From assembly GCA_041781135.1 (NCBI GenBank), contig JBHAZV010000041.1, positions 1 to 50,382 on the forward strand: DNA of 50,382 bases. Reading direction: 5' to 3'. Below, piece by piece: positions 48,395 to 50,382 of the stretch (positions are counted from its first letter, which is position 1; every line of letters begins with the position of its first letter). Position numbers and translations under genes: made by a program. The notes under the pieces were generated by a model. The model was not told the DNA's origin and did not search any database. It worked only from the letters and a program-made list of their open reading frames with translations. This DNA is from JAUMXJ01 sp041781135 (GTDB lineage: Bacteria; Bacillota; Clostridia; Peptostreptococcales; Acidaminobacteraceae).

Positions 48395-50382
48395 GCGACG
48401 CCGAGTGCAATTACCAATAGACCTATTCCGTAGTAAAGCTCTGCCGGAAGTGTCGCGGTATACGGAAGCTCAGGACCCCCAGTGCCGCCGAGCGGAGTAT
48501 CCTCAGAATACCATATAAACGGTTCTTCATCCTCGTTTATCGGAGTTTCCAGTCTTGTGTTGGTTATTCTGTATACGCCGGGCGAAAGTATTTCTATCCT
48601 TGTGCCGTAGCCGCTCATGGACTGCTCTCCGACAGAATACCTGATTTTTGTAGCTCCGTCGTACTCCGGAAGGTCTGTAAATGTGTGCTGCCAGCCATTG
48701 CCCGCATTAAGCTCGACTGTGTCTATAACCTTGCCCTCTGCAAGCAGGAATACTACTGCCTTATCTCCGGCTTCGCCCTCCCAGACCTTGCTCACCGAAA
48801 CTTTTACTGTAGTCACCGAAGAACCCGCTCCTCCCATTCCGCCTCCGGTTGTTGTTGAGCTCTGGGTCGCGGAAGTATTTGCAGAATCGGTGGTAGCCTG
48901 AGAGGAATCGCTTGTCGTGCCTGTCGTGGTTTCCGGATTTGTGCCGGTTGTCGTATCTGCCGCCGCAGTTGTATCCGGTGTAGTAGCGTCTGATGTGGTT
49001 GTGGTCGTAGAGCCGCCCGAAGTGCCTTGCTTCTTGGTATTTGTTATCGTAACCGTGACATTGCCATCGCTGTCTGTTGCGGTGCTGTACTCTACATTGT
49101 AACCCTCCGGAACGACTTCGGATACGTCATAATTAATTTCATTGGTTGTTCCAGAAGCATATCTTCTGACTTCAAATTCGTGAGTCCAGTTGTTAGAAGA
49201 GGACAGCGTAACATTATTTATTTCGCTGCCTCCAAGCTTAAGAACAACTTTTGCACTTTCAAGCGCTTCGCCATTCCATATCTTTTTGACGACAATTTTC
49301 TTCGTAATCGGGTCATTTGTGACAACGACAATATCTCCGTCATTATTCCCATCTTCATTTATTTTTACTACCTTCTCAAAACTAACAACCTTGTATCCCG
49401 GCGCAGGGTTTGTTTCTTTTACCGTTAAAACTGCTCTGTCACTGTATACTCCAGAGATTGCCTTACCTTCAGAATCGGTAGTCAAAGTCTCAACAACATT
49501 ATTCAAACTGTCGATAATCTGAAATTTCACTCCGGAGATCGGAGAATCAGATAAAGAATCTTTCTTGACCACCATTATCTTTCCTTTCAAATTACCCTGT
49601 CCTGTGCCGCCTGCAAGGTCGTTTCTAAACACAGAACTTACGTTTTTAATTATACTGTCTACATCCACTTGAACAGAGTTTTTCAGATACGGCTTAGTAT
49701 TAGAAGGATAAGTCGTGCTATAATACAGTCTGTATTGCTTTCCATCATATGCCTTACTCTTGAATGTAAGCGTAAAGCTCGCCTTTCCGTGAACAGCAAG
49801 ATTTGTAACCTCAAGCTTATAATCGGCAGTTTCTCCAACGGACAATTTTGTTGTTCCCAAATCTTTTATTGTTCTTCCATATTCATCCATTTCGACTTCT
49901 CGCAATTCGAAGCTACCCGCGTCATATCCAATACCCGCCATTGTATCAACAGCACTGGTCACACGTAATTCATCATTGATTACAGCACCTTCCAATTCTC
50001 CTTTTTTATGATTCAACCTGACTGTCCACCTTACTGAACCATTTTCAAGCTTGTTGGAATGCCATTTAGCGACTAGTTCATCATTAATCGGTGTCAGCGG
50101 TTTTATCTGTAAGTTTTGTTCAAGAGCCACTGTATCGATGGTAGTTTTCAATGAAACTTTCAAAACCTGTGATTCATTTGATACTACTTTCTGATCCAAC
50201 GAGGCTGAAAAAAACATTGTTCCCTTTATGTCGTACTTATCATTTACATAATCTGTGAAAGTAGAACGAATACGTTTAACTCCGGTCTTTTTCCCGTCGC
50301 TATCCAACACATCAGTAACTTCAACATTCGCTACGATCTTGTCCTCCGCATCCAAAAGCTCAAAAGTTAAATTTCCATCAGG
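48373..50382 (-). CDS. Cna-B/SpaA-type surface protein with LPYTA sorting signal (partial)
   Basis: The gene runs off the right edge; 669 residues are visible, and the signal peptide and N-terminus are missing. The visible N-part is beta-rich with charged repeats. A SpaA-like domain (about KKDSLSDSPISGVKFQI to VKETNPAPGYKV) follows, then a Cna-B domain (KKIWNGEALESAKVVL), a Thr/Ser-rich stalk and another Cna-B domain (SVSKVWEGEAGDKAVV, YSVGEQSMSGYG). The end has LPYTA 31 residues from the C-terminus, a membrane segment and RGIKK. Lys and Asn placement suits internal isopeptide bonds. It is probably a wall-linked adhesin or pilin-like protein; LPYTA differs from the usual LPxTG. Confidence 0.88.
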   Translation of the reverse strand, partial: PDGNLTFELLDAEDKIVANVEVTDVLDSDGKKTGVKRIRSTFTDYVNDKYDIKGTMFFSASLDQKVVSNESQVLKVSLKTTIDTVALEQNLQIKPLTPINDELVAKWHSNKLENGSVRWTVRLNHKKGELEGAVINDELRVTSAVDTMAGIGYDAGSFELREVEMDEYGRTIKDLGTTKLSVGETADYKLEVTNLAVHGKASFTLTFKSKAYDGKQYRLYYSTTYPSNTKPYLKNSVQVDVDSIIKNVSSVFRNDLAGGTGQGNLKGKIMVVKKDSLSDSPISGVKFQIIDSLNNVVETLTTDSEGKAISGVYSDRAVLTVKETNPAPGYKVVSFEKVVKINEDGNNDGDIVVVTNDPITKKIVVKKIWNGEALESAKVVLKLGGSEINNVTLSSSNNWTHEFEVRRYASGTTNEINYDVSEVVPEGYNVEYSTATDSDGNVTVTITNTKKQGTSGGSTTTTTSDATTPDTTAAADTTTGTNPETTTGTTSDSSQATTDSANTSATQSSTTTGGGMGGAGSSVTTVKVSVSKVWEGEAGDKAVVFLLAEGKVIDTVELNAGNGWQHTFTDLPEYDGATKIRYSVGEQSMSGYGTRIEILSPGVYRITNTRLETPINEDEEPFIWYSEDTPLGGTGGPELPYTATLPAELYYGIGLLVIALGVALRGIKK

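Overview
The window looks like a chromosome segment of a low- to mid-GC Clostridia-type Firmicute that carries the right-hand part of an integrated phage-like element at its left end. The Firmicute call rests on gene content: mraZ-rsmH-ftsL-PBP(PASTA)-mraY-murD-ftsW-murG-ftsQ, then two DUF881 genes, sbp, ftsZ, nrdR, der, gpsA, yggS, sepF, yggT and ileS. Strong AGGAGG ribosome-binding sites and an anaerobic indolepyruvate:ferredoxin oxidoreductase agree with it. A placement near Family XIII / Anaerovoracaceae is a guess from gene order only.

Region 1 (1-8958) is the phage-like element. A leftward early operon (3396 to 1) encodes ribbon-helix-helix (RHH) and HTH regulators, a DUF7666-like phage protein, a membrane-anchored lytic transglycosylase and a DNA methyltransferase. 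It ends in a broken AAA ATPase that is fused to the tail of a second transglycosylase. Four small RHH genes surround a cluster of AGATATCCAT motifs. A lambda-like switch lies at 4595-4951: a Cro-like gene with an apparent ATT start reads left and a CI/LexA-type repressor reads right, with near-consensus promoters and matching operator palindromes. The repressor operon continues with a DUF4041/T5orf172 (GIY-YIG) protein, a voltage-gated potassium channel and a tyrosine integrase. It ends at a 23-bp piece of a tRNA 3' end (8936-8958), which is the right attachment site, followed by what looks like the original tRNA terminator.

Region 2 (9004-18177) carries maf, iorB, iorA, a phosphate acyltransferase, a TPR protein, NAD kinase and argS, all leftward, plus a divergent rhomboid protease. 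The iorAB/acyltransferase group points to amino-acid fermentation.

Region 3 (18178-25432) has an AEC-family carrier, a block of nested tandem repeats with strong hairpins (19287-19610), mutS2, a CvfB-like regulator, a cold-shock gene, a small membrane protein, a MaoC-type hydratase and a PIN-PhoH ATPase.

Region 4 (25448-47349) is almost unbroken leftward translation and division machinery from lgt and mraZ down to ileS. Three AAAGTG boxes at a 10-bp period lie upstream of mraZ and look like the MraZ operator. ileS is the eukaryote-like (type 2) form.

Region 5 (47378-50382) holds a DinJ/YafQ-type toxin-antitoxin pair between two 145-bp direct repeats (141/145 identical by eye). The repeats are copies of the 3' end and terminator of the adjacent Cna-B surface-protein gene, which runs off the right edge and ends in an LPYTA sorting signal.
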